Source: Caballeronia sordidicola (GTDB taxonomy: Bacteria; Pseudomonadota; Gammaproteobacteria; Burkholderiales; Burkholderiaceae). From it: 64,000 nt of DNA. Every line of letters starts with the position of its first letter. The stretch's first letter is position 1. The DNA lies in contig NZ_MTHB01000234.1 in the NCBI RefSeq assembly GCF_002220365.1, positions 1 through 64,000 on the forward strand, written 5' to 3'. Shown here piece by piece: positions 1 through 7,644 of the stretch. A model generated the notes under the pieces. The model was not told where the DNA came from, did no database searches, and worked only from the letters and a program-made list of their open reading frames with translations. The translations under genes were made by a program, and so were the position numbers.

Positions 1-98
1 AAGGTGATCGTGCCGTCAGCAGCGCTTGCGCCGCTCGAAGCGAGTGCCATCGTGGCCAGGGTTGCAGCAGCAGCGAGGGTGGAGAGAAATGATTTCAT
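1..98 (-). CDS. Fimbrial (type 1 pilin-like) major subunit, 5' end only
   Basis: Only the first 32 codons are inside the window; the gene runs off the left edge. The ATG is at 96-98 on the minus strand. The protein opens with a Lys, a hydrophobic Ala/Leu-rich core and an Ala-Ser-Ala signal peptidase I site, so it is exported. The mature start ADGTITF is typical of chaperone-usher pilins, in which it forms the first strand. That family assignment rests on seven residues plus the signal peptide, so a different exported protein is possible. No neighbouring usher or chaperone can be seen because the rest lies outside the window. Confidence 0.6.
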   Translation of the reverse strand, partial: MKSFLSTLAAAATLATMALASSGASAADGTIT

Positions 99-289
99 GA
101 ACGTTTCCAGTAGAGAAATGAATGCGGGTTTGTAGACACTTACAGCGCTTAGGACTACTTCGTCCTGTCATGCTGAGCGCGCAGTGCGAGCCACCTGTTT
201 TTTTCATCGTCTGGATTCGTGTGGGAGGCGATGAACCGGTTCGTCTGCGAGTGAATGAATATTAAGACCGGGTACCTCGGATGACCCTC

Positions 290-328
290 GGAACTCTCTT
301 AAAGAATTAGGACAAAATTGAGAGTTCC
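290..328. repeat. 9-bp inverted repeat with 21-bp spacer
   Basis: GGAACTCTC at 290-298 is exactly complementary to GAGAGTTCC at 320-328. The spacer is A/T-rich. It lies roughly 190 bp upstream of the fimbrial start codon, a position suited to an operator. It is too close-spaced to be a fim-type invertible promoter, and no recombinase gene is in view. Confidence 0.5.
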
Positions 329-379
329 TAAGAGCGAAATGGTGCGTGTGAGTGGGATGGGCACGGTCATGGACGCCTA

Positions 380-420
380 AAAGCCCAAAGGCGTCCGCGA
401 TGCGGACGCCTTTGGGCTTT
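380..420. terminator. Very strong 19-bp stem-loop (terminator-like)
   Basis: Bases 380-398 pair perfectly with 402-420 around a 3-nt loop (GAT), giving AAAGCCCAAAGGCGTCCGC and its complement. The stem begins AAA and ends TTT, so it could terminate transcription in either direction. A further GGACGCC copy sits just upstream at 371-377. It stands immediately before the decayed regulator at 447 and may be what is left of a terminator between two older genes. Confidence 0.7.
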
Positions 421-446
421 CGTCTTGTAAAGGACAAGGCTATCTT

Positions 447-864
447 GTGAAGAGCGCACAATGCATCACGCTCAGTGCGGGCGAGACCATCGTCTACGAG
501 ACGCGCAAGCCTCATGTATTCCGATTCGTGTCCACCACGCGGCAGTTGCTGATCTACCTGCCGGGAGGCAGGTTCGCGTCGTGGGGAGGCGGCATGCTCT
601 TTGTTGCCGCCGCACAGGCGTTGAGTCGATGCTCGGTACGACGCTGCGCGCGACTATCCTGCAGTTCCTGCCAGAGCCATCGAATGTGCTGCGGCGGCAT
701 TCGAAGAGCGAGTCCAGACACTGCTTGGCGCCATGCTGCGTTGCCGTCTTCATGGCGCGTCGAATTCTGTGTCGTCGATGTCGTACTTGGCGACCATCCA
801 GGCAACACCAAACTCACACCCGATGCAATCACCAAAGCCGTGCAAGTGTCAATCCGCCATATGA
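447..864 (+). pseudogene. Decayed AraC/FeaR-type transcriptional regulator (sensor-domain remnant)
   Basis: Three fragments in three different frames look like successive pieces of one AraC-family ligand-binding domain. Codons from 447 give LSAGETIVYETRKPHVFRF, a cupin-like stretch common in FeaR-like regulators. Codons from about 626 give SMLGTTLRATILQFLP. Codons from 691 give AAAFEERVQTLLGAML and run to a TGA at 862-864. At least two frameshifts separate them, and no helix-turn-helix domain follows. The assignment is from remembered family patterns, not a search. The gene is almost certainly not functional. Confidence 0.5.
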
Positions 865-888
865 GCCGGATGCCTGCCGCATGCGGCG

Positions 889-1998
889 CTACCCTTCTCT
901 CTTCGCCACAGCCGCTGCTGACCTTGAACGCATTGCATCGAAGACACGCTGGCGATGCGGAATCGCGAGCAACAGGCCCAGTGCGAGCGCATCGGCAGCG
1001 AGACCCAGCGGCACGTCGATCAGCCCATTGGTGGCCGTGAACAACACTGAATCGACCGTCAGAGAAATCACCGCACCTGCCACGAAACACACGAGGCCAT
1101 CGCGGCCGACCGCGCCGACCCACGGCAAGCGGCGGGCAATCTGCTTCACCGCGCCACGCCGTGCCAGGTCGCTTGCAAGCCAGGCGATGCCCAAAAAGTT
1201 GACGATACGCACGCCAGCCAGGTTGCGCTTTAAATCGCCATCGAAGGAATCGGGGAGCACGAGCAACTTGTAATACGCCATGCCCGCGACAACCGCGAGC
1301 GCCATGATGCTGACTACCCAGCCGAGCCGGTGCGAACTCACGCGCTGATACAGAGGCTGGCAGCACGCGAGTACGCCGAGAACAAACATCAACTGCCACG
1401 CGGCGGGATTGAAATCCCACAGCAAGTCTTCCGCCGACGGCAGATACTCGGCAACGGGCGCCGCCACGGCCCACAGCGCGAGACTTGCGCCAAGCAGAAG
1501 CCACGGCTTGCTACGAGCGAGCGGCAACACAAACGGCACGGCCAGCGCGAAGAACGCATACATGGGCAGCACGGACGATAAATACGGCTGACGGCGCAGG
1601 AGCAGCACGTCGGCGAGCGCGGTAAAAGGAGCGGCGAGGAAACTGTCCAGGTCGGCGGTAGCCAGATTCGGCGCACTGCCGAAAAATGGCCGCAGCACGA
1701 AACTCGTCAACAGCATCAGGACTGCGGTCACCACGAACGCGCGGTAGATTTCAAACGCACGGCGGAAAAACCGTGCCCGGGCGGCGGATTCGGAACGCCG
1801 GGCGGCCATCGACACATAGGCGGTGGCAGTGGCGAAGCCGCCGAGAAAGACAAACACTTCTGCGGCGTCGTTGAGCGCGAACGCGTGAAGCGTCACGCGG
1901 GACAACATGCTGCCGCCAATGTGATCGACCACGATCACCAGCAGCACGAGACCGCGAAAAAAATCCAATTCGACCAGGCGTTGCGATTTTCCCTGCAT
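889..1998 (-). CDS. opgC: OpgC-domain integral membrane protein
   Basis: A 369-residue polytopic membrane protein. It opens with QRLVELDFFRGLVLLVIVVD, the R-x-x-E-L-D-x-x-R-G start of the OpgC/acyltransferase-3-like superfamily, in which Asp and His in the first helices are functional. About ten hydrophobic segments follow, with 'LGGFATATAY' in the second. OpgC proteins modify osmoregulated periplasmic glucans with succinate in other proteobacteria; the substrate here is not shown. The frame is open to 2229, but I chose the ATG at 1996-1998 because the conserved domain begins there and the upstream extension has no family character. It is a single gene, divergent from the TerC gene. Confidence 0.8.
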   Translation of the reverse strand: MQGKSQRLVELDFFRGLVLLVIVVDHIGGSMLSRVTLHAFALNDAAEVFVFLGGFATATAYVSMAARRSESAARARFFRRAFEIYRAFVVTAVLMLLTSFVLRPFFGSAPNLATADLDSFLAAPFTALADVLLLRRQPYLSSVLPMYAFFALAVPFVLPLARSKPWLLLGASLALWAVAAPVAEYLPSAEDLLWDFNPAAWQLMFVLGVLACCQPLYQRVSSHRLGWVVSIMALAVVAGMAYYKLLVLPDSFDGDLKRNLAGVRIVNFLGIAWLASDLARRGAVKQIARRLPWVGAVGRDGLVCFVAGAVISLTVDSVLFTATNGLIDVPLGLAADALALGLLLAIPHRQRVFDAMRSRSAAAVAKREG

Positions 1999-2311
1999 GT
2001 GGAACCTGAAAAATACTGCTGAACACGGGCAGCGAAGATTGAGGGCGCGGGTTCCGGTTCGGTTCCGGCTAAAGTAAGCGCACAGAACGATGTGGAAACC
2101 AGCGCTAGAGTTTACCCGTATTTGCGCGCTGCACCATTTTTCGGGACATGTCGACGCCAACCACCCCGTCCGTGAACTTTTTGGCTCTGCAGCGCTCTCA
2201 ATTATTTCATTAAGCTTACATTTTCGCATGACGCGTCACGTATCATCGCGATCGGCCGCCGCGTAGGCGCCTTAACCGTTTCTTCCTACTTCTCCAAGAC
2301 CCTCGGATCTC
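1999..2311. other. Divergent promoter region opgC / terC-like
   Basis: 313 bases between two divergent genes. A 10-bp palindrome TGACGCGTCA lies at 2229-2238, immediately followed by TATCAT at 2241-2246, a possible -10 for the rightward gene. I looked for a yybP-ykoY manganese riboswitch, which often precedes TerC genes, and did not see its conserved elements. Confidence 0.4.
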
Positions 2312-3049
2312 ATGGACTATTTAGTTGCATTGGCAAGCGACCCCGGCGCGTGGGCCGCACTGGCGACGCTGCTTGTCATGGAAGTCGTGCTCGGCATCGA
2401 CAACCTGATCTTCATCTCCATTCTGACGAACAAACTGCCCGAGGCGCATCGCGCGCGCACCCAGCGGCTCGGCATTGGCCTGGCGCTGGTAATGCGGCTT
2501 GGCCTGCTCGGCACGGTCGCGCTGATCGTGCGCCTGACGGCCCCGATCTTCACAGCGTTCGGACATGACTTCTCGTGGCGCGACCTGATCCTCATTGCCG
2601 GCGGTGCGTTCCTCGTGTGGAAGGCGACCACCGAGATCCATCATCACGTCTCAGGCCAAGGTGGCAATGACGGCGGCGCCGTGAAAACCCCCACGCTCAC
2701 GCCGTGGTCGGCGATCGGCCAGATCCTGGTGCTGGATCTCGTGTTTTCCATCGACAGCATCGTGACCGCTGTCGGCATGACGGAGCACATTCCCATCATG
2801 TTCGTGGCGGTGGTGGGGGCCGTTTCGGTGATGTTGTTCGCGGCCGGGCCGCTATCGCGTTTCATCGAAAGGAACCCGACGGTCGTGATGCTCGCGCTCG
2901 GCTTCCTGCTCGTGATCGGGATGACGCTTGTCGCCGAAGGGTTCGGCTCTCACGTGCCCAAGGGCTACATTTACGCGGCGATGGCGTTCTCGGCGCTGGT
3001 CGAGGGGCTGAATATGTTGTCGCGACGGGCGAAAAAGAAGCGCGCTTGA
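2312..3049 (+). CDS. TerC-family integral membrane protein
   Basis: A 245-residue membrane protein with seven or so hydrophobic segments. It shows the TerC internal duplication: two helices carry an acidic motif, GIDN at residues 28-31 and SIDS at 146-149. In the TerC/Alx family these membrane-buried Asp residues are needed for metal (manganese) export. A His-rich loop, TEIHHHVSG, falls near residues 108-115 between the halves. The start has only a weak ribosome site (CTCGGA), but no better start lies upstream. Family is clear; the transported ion and any role in tellurite resistance are not shown by the sequence. Confidence 0.88.
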   Translation: MDYLVALASDPGAWAALATLLVMEVVLGIDNLIFISILTNKLPEAHRARTQRLGIGLALVMRLGLLGTVALIVRLTAPIFTAFGHDFSWRDLILIAGGAFLVWKATTEIHHHVSGQGGNDGGAVKTPTLTPWSAIGQILVLDLVFSIDSIVTAVGMTEHIPIMFVAVVGAVSVMLFAAGPLSRFIERNPTVVMLALGFLLVIGMTLVAEGFGSHVPKGYIYAAMAFSALVEGLNMLSRRAKKKRA

Positions 3050-3070
3050 GAATGATGGCGCGATAAAACG

Positions 3071-3113
3071 AAAACGCCGCGCGGTGCTGAGCCGGTGTGA
3101 ACTGCGGCGTTTT
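3071..3113 (+). terminator. Rho-independent terminator after terC-like gene
   Basis: AAAACGCCGC at 3071-3080 pairs with GCGGCGTTTT at 3104-3113 and runs into a seven-T tract. It lies 21 bases after the stop of the TerC gene. The A-run on its other side also makes it usable for the leftward DUF4186 gene. Confidence 0.85.
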
Positions 3114-3117
3114 TTTA

Positions 3118-3513
3118 TCAGAACGGTAAGTCGGGCTGACGCGGCGGTTTGTCGGCGCCCCTCACTTTCTGCGACTTCAGCCAGCGTTCGATCGCCTGTA
3201 CGACATGATCCCGTTCGCCATCGTCCAGTCGCTTCCCCGCTTCTATGCCATGCCACTTGGCGAGGCAACTCCGGCAGCACGTCGCCGTGGCGTGCTGCGC
3301 GATAAATACCGGGTGGCCTCGAAACGGCGTCTGCTTGCCGTCGTTCGGCGGTTGCCCGGGTGCAAGCCGGCGCGTGATCAGCTCACGCGCGTGGCCGATC
3401 ACTTCCGTCATGCCGTGCTCGCGCAGATACGCTTCCTCGCGTACGCCAAGCCGGAAACGCATTCGAAAATTCGAATGCTGCAAGGCGTGGAAAACGGTGT
3501 CGAGATCGCGCAT
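3118..3513 (-). CDS. DUF4186 family protein
   Basis: A 131-residue soluble protein recognised as DUF4186. It contains the family pattern FRLGVREEAYLREHG near residues 19-34, the segment FRGHPVFIAQHATATCCRSC and the following KWHGI. Two adjacent Cys plus a third (CCRSC) and nearby His residues could bind metal, but I know of no proven function. It is the last gene of the leftward cobL-cbiD-cobK-cobM unit, starting 9 bases after the cobM stop, so it is probably co-transcribed with it. Whether it has anything to do with B12 is unknown. Confidence 0.8.
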   Translation of the reverse strand: MRDLDTVFHALQHSNFRMRFRLGVREEAYLREHGMTEVIGHARELITRRLAPGQPPNDGKQTPFRGHPVFIAQHATATCCRSCLAKWHGIEAGKRLDDGERDHVVQAIERWLKSQKVRGADKPPRQPDLPF

Positions 3514-3521
3514 AAGGCAAG

Positions 3522-4250
3522 TCAGACCGGCTTGCGATATAGCGACGAATCCGTAAAACCCTCCGCATTCAGTACATATCCAACCACAATCAGCGCCGTC
3601 CTTTCGATGCCTTTTTCCAGCACTTTCCCCGCGATATCGGCGAGCGTACCGAGCACCTTCTCTTCATCAGGCCAGCTTGCACGGAAGATCACAGCCACAG
3701 GACACTGCGCGCCGTAATGCGGAATCAGGTCGGCGACGATCCGTTCAATATGACGCACGCCAAGGTGAATAGCCATGGTCGCGCGATGGCGCGCGAGATC
3801 GGCGAGTTGCTCGCCTTCGGGCATCGATGTCTTCGTGGCGAAGCGCGTGAGGATCACCGTCTGCGAGATGCCGGGCAACGTGAATTCGCAACCAAGCGAC
3901 GCAGCGCATGCCGCCGCTGCCGTGACACCGGGCACGATTTCATACGGTATCGCAAGCGTATTCAAACGCCTGATTTGTTCGCCGATTGCGCCATACAAGG
4001 ATGGATCGCCGGAATGCACTCGCGCGACGTCTTGCCCTTTAGCGTGCGCGGCTTCGAGCAGCGTGACAATTTCATCGAGGTGAAGATCCGCCGTATTCAC
4101 CACGCTTTGCGCGCTATGCCCGCTCAACACGGCTTGCGGCACGAGCGATCCGGCATACAAGATGACCGGGCACGTGCGAATGAGGCGTTGCCCCTTCACC
4201 GTGATGAGTTCGGGATCTCCGGGTCCGGCGCCAATGAAATAGACCGTCAT
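3522..4250 (-). CDS. cobM: Precorrin-4 C11-methyltransferase
   Basis: A 242-residue SAM-dependent methyltransferase of the tetrapyrrole methylase family. It methylates C11 of precorrin-4 to give precorrin-5 in the corrin ring pathway. The N-terminal YFIGAGPGDPELITVKG is the diagnostic glycine-rich loop, and HSGDPSLYGAIGEQ and PGVTAAAACAASLG are the second and third conserved blocks. The choice of CobM over the similar CobA, CobI and CobJ rests on its close match to CobM/CbiF and on the presence of separate genes for the others. The ATG at 4248-4250 directly abuts the cobK stop codon, which indicates translational coupling. Confidence 0.92.
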   Translation of the reverse strand: MTVYFIGAGPGDPELITVKGQRLIRTCPVILYAGSLVPQAVLSGHSAQSVVNTADLHLDEIVTLLEAAHAKGQDVARVHSGDPSLYGAIGEQIRRLNTLAIPYEIVPGVTAAAACAASLGCEFTLPGISQTVILTRFATKTSMPEGEQLADLARHRATMAIHLGVRHIERIVADLIPHYGAQCPVAVIFRASWPDEEKVLGTLADIAGKVLEKGIERTALIVVGYVLNAEGFTDSSLYRKPV

Positions 4251-5003
4251 TTAAGGGGTTTTATCGAAAAGTGGATGCGGATGGAGCCATGCTTCGAGTG
4301 CGTCCAGAAGCGAGCTTGTATCGGAAAATTCGCGCTCGACCGGCGGCAGGCTCGGCCGCTGCAGCATGATCACGGGCAAGCCGCGTTCCCGCGCTACGGC
4401 CAGTTTCGCCTCGGTGGCCGCACCCCCGCTATTCTTGCTGATGAGCACATCGGTTTGCTGCGCGTCGAAGAGTGCACGTTCGCCATCGAGCGAGAACGGT
4501 CCACGCGCACCGATGATTGTCGCGCGTGTATTGCCGGGGTGGGGGTCGAGACAGCGAATGGTCCAGTGTTGTGAAGGGGGAATCTCATCAAGATGCGCAA
4601 GCGGCTCGCGGCCCAGCGTCCAGAGCGGATATCTAAAAGGCATGAGGGCGTGGACTATGTCCGAAAAGTCTGCTGCCTCCCGCCAATTGTCTCCGGTTTG
4701 CGGTTGCCACGGTGCGCGGCGAAGCGCCCAGCATCCAACGGACTTCTTCGCACTGGCCGCGCTCGCGTGACGGCTCATTTGCGCGGCGTAAGGGTGCGTG
4801 GCATCGACGATCAAGCCGATGGATTCTGCTTCAATGAAGGACTTCAACCCTTCTATGCCTCCAAAACCGCCCACGCGCACACTGCAGACCAGATCGCCCG
4901 GCGTGCGGCCCAAGCCGGCGAGGCTATAGACATGAGCTGGGCCGAGACGTCGCGCAATAGTCAAAGCATCGCCGGTGCCGCCCAACAGCAAGATCCGTTT
5001 CAT
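4251..5003 (-). CDS. cobK: Precorrin-6A reductase
   Basis: A 250-residue reductase that converts precorrin-6A to dihydro-precorrin-6B using NADPH. It begins MKRILLLGGTGDALTIARRL, the CobK/CbiJ nucleotide-binding start, and has the family segments VDATHPYAAQMS and LISKNSGGAATEAKL. The ATG at 5001-5003 overlaps the cbiD stop as ATGA, so I use it instead of a start 45 bases upstream. That upstream extension is low-complexity and would lie inside cbiD. It sits in the middle of the leftward cob unit. Confidence 0.92.
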   Translation of the reverse strand: MKRILLLGGTGDALTIARRLGPAHVYSLAGLGRTPGDLVCSVRVGGFGGIEGLKSFIEAESIGLIVDATHPYAAQMSRHASAASAKKSVGCWALRRAPWQPQTGDNWREAADFSDIVHALMPFRYPLWTLGREPLAHLDEIPPSQHWTIRCLDPHPGNTRATIIGARGPFSLDGERALFDAQQTDVLISKNSGGAATEAKLAVARERGLPVIMLQRPSLPPVEREFSDTSSLLDALEAWLHPHPLFDKTP

Positions 5004-6091
5004 TGCGCCGCCCCCACGATGCGCCCCTGCCGGTCGATCGCAAAGCATTCCACGGCGATCCCTTCAGGCACCACGCCCAACGCAAATTGCCGCGCGTGTT
5101 CGCAGACAATGTTGCCGAGCGGCACGCCCTGCTCGTGAGCCAGCAGCAACGCTTCCTGGCTCGTGTTGGCCGCGCACATGGCCTGTTGCAAACTGGCGCT
5201 TGCGCCCGCACTCGCCCCCCAGCCGGCAAGCTGCGGCAGGTCGATGCTCGAGTGACGGCTATGCAGATCCATATGTCCCGAAGCCAGCTTGCTGATCTTG
5301 CCGAAGCCGCCGCACAGGCTCAGCTTGTCGACCGGCGCGCGTCGCAAATGCTTGAGCACAGCACCGGCGAAATCGCCCATTTCAATCAGCGCGATGTCAG
5401 GCAAGCTGTATCGAAGACGCATGGCGTCCTCGCTCTGATTGCCCGTGCATGCCGCAATATGAACATACCCATTCGCGCGGGCAACATCGATACCTTGATG
5501 AATCGAAGCAATATAAGCCGAGCAGGAAAACGGCCGGACAACGCCGGTCGTACCGAGAATCGATAACCCACCGACAATCCCCAGGCGCGGATTCATCGTC
5601 TTGAGTGCGAGTTCAGCGCCATTTTCAACGCCGATGCTGACTTCGAATCCTCCGCCGTAATCGTGTTCTTTTGCGAGTGCCCAAAGGTGATCAGTCATCA
5701 TCTTGCGCGGCACGGGATTGATGGCGGGCTCGCCTATGGGAAGCGCCAGTCCGGCTCGCGTGATGGTGCCCACGCCCGGTCCCGCGAGAAAACGCACGCC
5801 CGGTTCACCCAGCAAACGTACTCGTGCAAAAATGATGGCGCCGTGCGTGACGTCAGGGTCATCGCCGGCATCTTTCACGGTACCCGCTTCCGCGCAATTG
5901 TCTCCGGCGAGACGGCAGAATACGAGCGGCATCGCGACCTGTTGCCCCTTCGGCAACGTAATGTCCGCGTGCTCACTGACCTGATCCGCGAGCAGCAAAC
6001 GCGCCGCTGCAAGCGAGGTCGCGGTCGCGCAACTGCCCGTGGTCAGTCCGGTGCGCAGCGGCGCGGGCTGTTCGGGCGTTTCGTCACGCAT
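5000..6091 (-). CDS. cbiD: Cobalt-precorrin-5B C1-methyltransferase
   Basis: A 363-residue CbiD protein. The N-terminal RTGLTTGSCATATSLAAAR and the following KDAGDDPDVTHGA are the family signatures, and GTTGVVRPFSCSAY follows further on. CbiD methylates C1 with SAM. It is best known from the oxygen-independent pathway, yet here it lies among oxygen-dependent (cob) genes and no cobF is present. I infer that it replaces CobF, an arrangement also known in pseudomonads. It lies 18 bases after the cobL stop and overlaps cobK by four bases. Confidence 0.93.
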   Translation of the reverse strand: MRDETPEQPAPLRTGLTTGSCATATSLAAARLLLADQVSEHADITLPKGQQVAMPLVFCRLAGDNCAEAGTVKDAGDDPDVTHGAIIFARVRLLGEPGVRFLAGPGVGTITRAGLALPIGEPAINPVPRKMMTDHLWALAKEHDYGGGFEVSIGVENGAELALKTMNPRLGIVGGLSILGTTGVVRPFSCSAYIASIHQGIDVARANGYVHIAACTGNQSEDAMRLRYSLPDIALIEMGDFAGAVLKHLRRAPVDKLSLCGGFGKISKLASGHMDLHSRHSSIDLPQLAGWGASAGASASLQQAMCAANTSQEALLLAHEQGVPLGNIVCEHARQFALGVVPEGIAVECFAIDRQGRIVGAAQ

Positions 6092-6109
6092 GGCGATAAC
6101 CGATAAGCA

Positions 6110-7318
6110 TCATGGTTTGACAGCATGCAGCAGCGTAACGGGCAATGCCTGTCGCCAGGTATCGAAGGCGCCTAGAGGCTGTGCGTGTGCGACACCAATG
6201 CGCGTCATCTCGCCGCCATGAAGCGCGCGCCACGCGACCAGCGTTGCCTCGCTCTGGATCGTGACTGCGTTGACGATCATCCGCCCGCCTTTCTTCAGAT
6301 GAGTCCAGCACGTCTCAAGCATGTCCGGCGTGCTCACGCCACCGCCGATAAAAATCGCATCGGGCGCGGGAAGCCCGGCCAATGCGCCCGGCGCGTCGCC
6401 CTCGACCAGTTGTAGCGCGGGCACGCCGAGCGCGTCGCGATTGTGCTCGATCAGGCGCTGACGCTGGCCATTCGCTTCGATCGCGATGGCACGGCAACTC
6501 GGATGCGTGCGCATCCACTCGATACCAATCGAGCCGCATCCCGCGCCCACGTCCCACAGTAATTCTCCCGGCTCGGGCGCAAGCCGCGACAGCGTGATCG
6601 CGCGGACATCGCGTTTGGTGAGTTGCCCGTCGTGCTGGTACGCGTCGTCGGGAAGACCGGGCGTCAACGGCAATCGCCGCGCATGGTTTTCCGCGATGCA
6701 CTCGATCGCCACCAGATTCAGCGCGGCCACTTCGCTTGCCGTCCACGCGCTGGCCACGCTATCGATACGCTGCTCCAGCTCCCCGCCAAGATGCTCGAAC
6801 ACGCTCAGTCGGCTCGCCCCAAAACCACGTTTCGTCAGCAATGCGGCGACCATGCCTGGACTCGCTGCGTCGCTGCTTAGAACGAGCAGGCGCGCGCCGG
6901 GATGAAGCTGCGTTTCGAGCGCCGCGACCGGCCGCCCGACCAGTGACGCCACCGCGACGTCCTGGAGCGACCAGTGCAAACGCGCCGCGGCCAGCGACAA
7001 CGACGACGGCGCGGGCACCACGCAGAATTCTTCCGGAGCCAGTTCGCGGGCGAACGTCGTGCCGACGCCGAACATCATCGGATCGCCGCTCGCAAGCACA
7101 CACACCCGTCCACCTTCGTGACGATGGTCGAGTACCGGCGCAATCGTGAACGGCGTAGGCCATGCCCGACGTTCGCCGCCAATCCGGGGCGGCAAGAACG
7201 CCAGATGACGCGCGCCGCCGAAAATCGTATCGGCAGCAAGCAGCGCCTGACGCGCGTGCCGGCTCAGGCCGCGCCAGCCATCCTCTCCGATCCCTACCAC
7301 GGTCAACCACGGTGACAT
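6110..7318 (-). CDS. cobL: Precorrin-6Y C5,15-methyltransferase (decarboxylating)
   Basis: A 402-residue two-domain enzyme. Residues 1-200 are the CbiE tetrapyrrole methylase half, starting WLTVVGIGEDGWRGL. Residues about 210-402 are the CbiT half, with the SAM-binding loop LLWDVGAGCGSIGIEW. It methylates C5 and C15 and removes the C12 acetate carboxyl of precorrin-6B. The frame is open to 7636, but the ATG at 7316-7318 has GAGGA seven bases upstream and the domain begins there. An ATG at 7355-7357 is an alternative. It is the first gene of the leftward cob unit, divergent from the riboswitch-controlled cobG unit. Confidence 0.92.
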   Translation of the reverse strand: MSPWLTVVGIGEDGWRGLSRHARQALLAADTIFGGARHLAFLPPRIGGERRAWPTPFTIAPVLDHRHEGGRVCVLASGDPMMFGVGTTFARELAPEEFCVVPAPSSLSLAAARLHWSLQDVAVASLVGRPVAALETQLHPGARLLVLSSDAASPGMVAALLTKRGFGASRLSVFEHLGGELEQRIDSVASAWTASEVAALNLVAIECIAENHARRLPLTPGLPDDAYQHDGQLTKRDVRAITLSRLAPEPGELLWDVGAGCGSIGIEWMRTHPSCRAIAIEANGQRQRLIEHNRDALGVPALQLVEGDAPGALAGLPAPDAIFIGGGVSTPDMLETCWTHLKKGGRMIVNAVTIQSEATLVAWRALHGGEMTRIGVAHAQPLGAFDTWRQALPVTLLHAVKP

Positions 7319-7392
7319 CCGCCGATCCTCGCTTGATTCATTCGCAGGCTCATTCATTGATTGCGCCGCGTCTACTACGTGGCCAAGACAAT

Positions 7393-7436
7393 GCGGATAA
7401 AGCACGCCCGGCCTGACGCCGATGCGCTTTATCCGC
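7393..7436. promoter_or_regulatory. 11-bp inverted repeat in the cobL/cobG divergent region
   Basis: GCGGATAAAGC at 7393-7403 is the exact complement of GCTTTATCCGC at 7426-7436, with a 22-bp spacer. It lies between the cobL start and the cobG riboswitch, where the two divergent promoters must be. It could be an operator or part of a transcript-end structure. I recognise no regulator for it. Confidence 0.45.
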
Positions 7437-7454
7437 TGCAAAAACGGGCATAAT

Positions 7455-7630
7455 ACCGTGTTAGTCGGTGCCCTTACGGGCCTAACAGGGAACACAGCAG
7501 AACTGTGGCTGCCCCCGCAATTGTACGCAGCGAGTCCGCGCTCCACTGCCACTGGTTTCGACTGGGAAGGCCGGTGCGGACGGCGACCTGCCAGCCAAGA
7601 GACCTGCCGACCGGAATTCTTCGTGCAAGC
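7455..7630 (+). promoter_or_regulatory. Cobalamin riboswitch controlling cobGHIJ
   Basis: All main elements of the classical cobalamin riboswitch are readable: GGTGCCC and CCTAACAGGGAA at 7467-7491, then GGCTGCCCCCGCAATTGTA near 7507-7525, GGGAAGG near 7564-7570, and the B12 box AGCCAAGAGACCTGCC at 7593-7608. The flanking TCGG and CCGA can close stem P1. It ends about 15-40 bases before cobG, so it most likely represses translation or elongation of the cobGHIJ message when cobalamin is plentiful. Confidence 0.93.
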
Positions 7631-7644
7631 CAACATCGGGCGGG

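Larger units (their letters stand above)
99..446. other. Intergenic region upstream of the fimbrial gene
   Basis: About 350 bases without a convincing gene. It should hold the promoter of the leftward fimbrial gene. Two inverted repeats are visible and are listed separately (290-328 and 380-420). A short hairpin, AGGAC TACTTC GTCCT, lies near 151-166. No clear -35/-10 pair stood out by eye. Confidence 0.5.

Noticed and set aside
290..328. Invertible fimbrial promoter element
   Set aside because: The arms are only 21 bases apart, far too close for a promoter-bearing invertible segment, and no recombinase gene is near.
554..1504. Minus-strand frame of 316 codons overlapping opgC in another frame
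   Set aside because: The overlapping OpgC frame shows clear membrane helices and family motifs, while this one is Arg-rich without motifs.
1999..2311. Manganese (yybP-ykoY) riboswitch upstream of the TerC gene
   Set aside because: The conserved loops of that element were not found on inspection.
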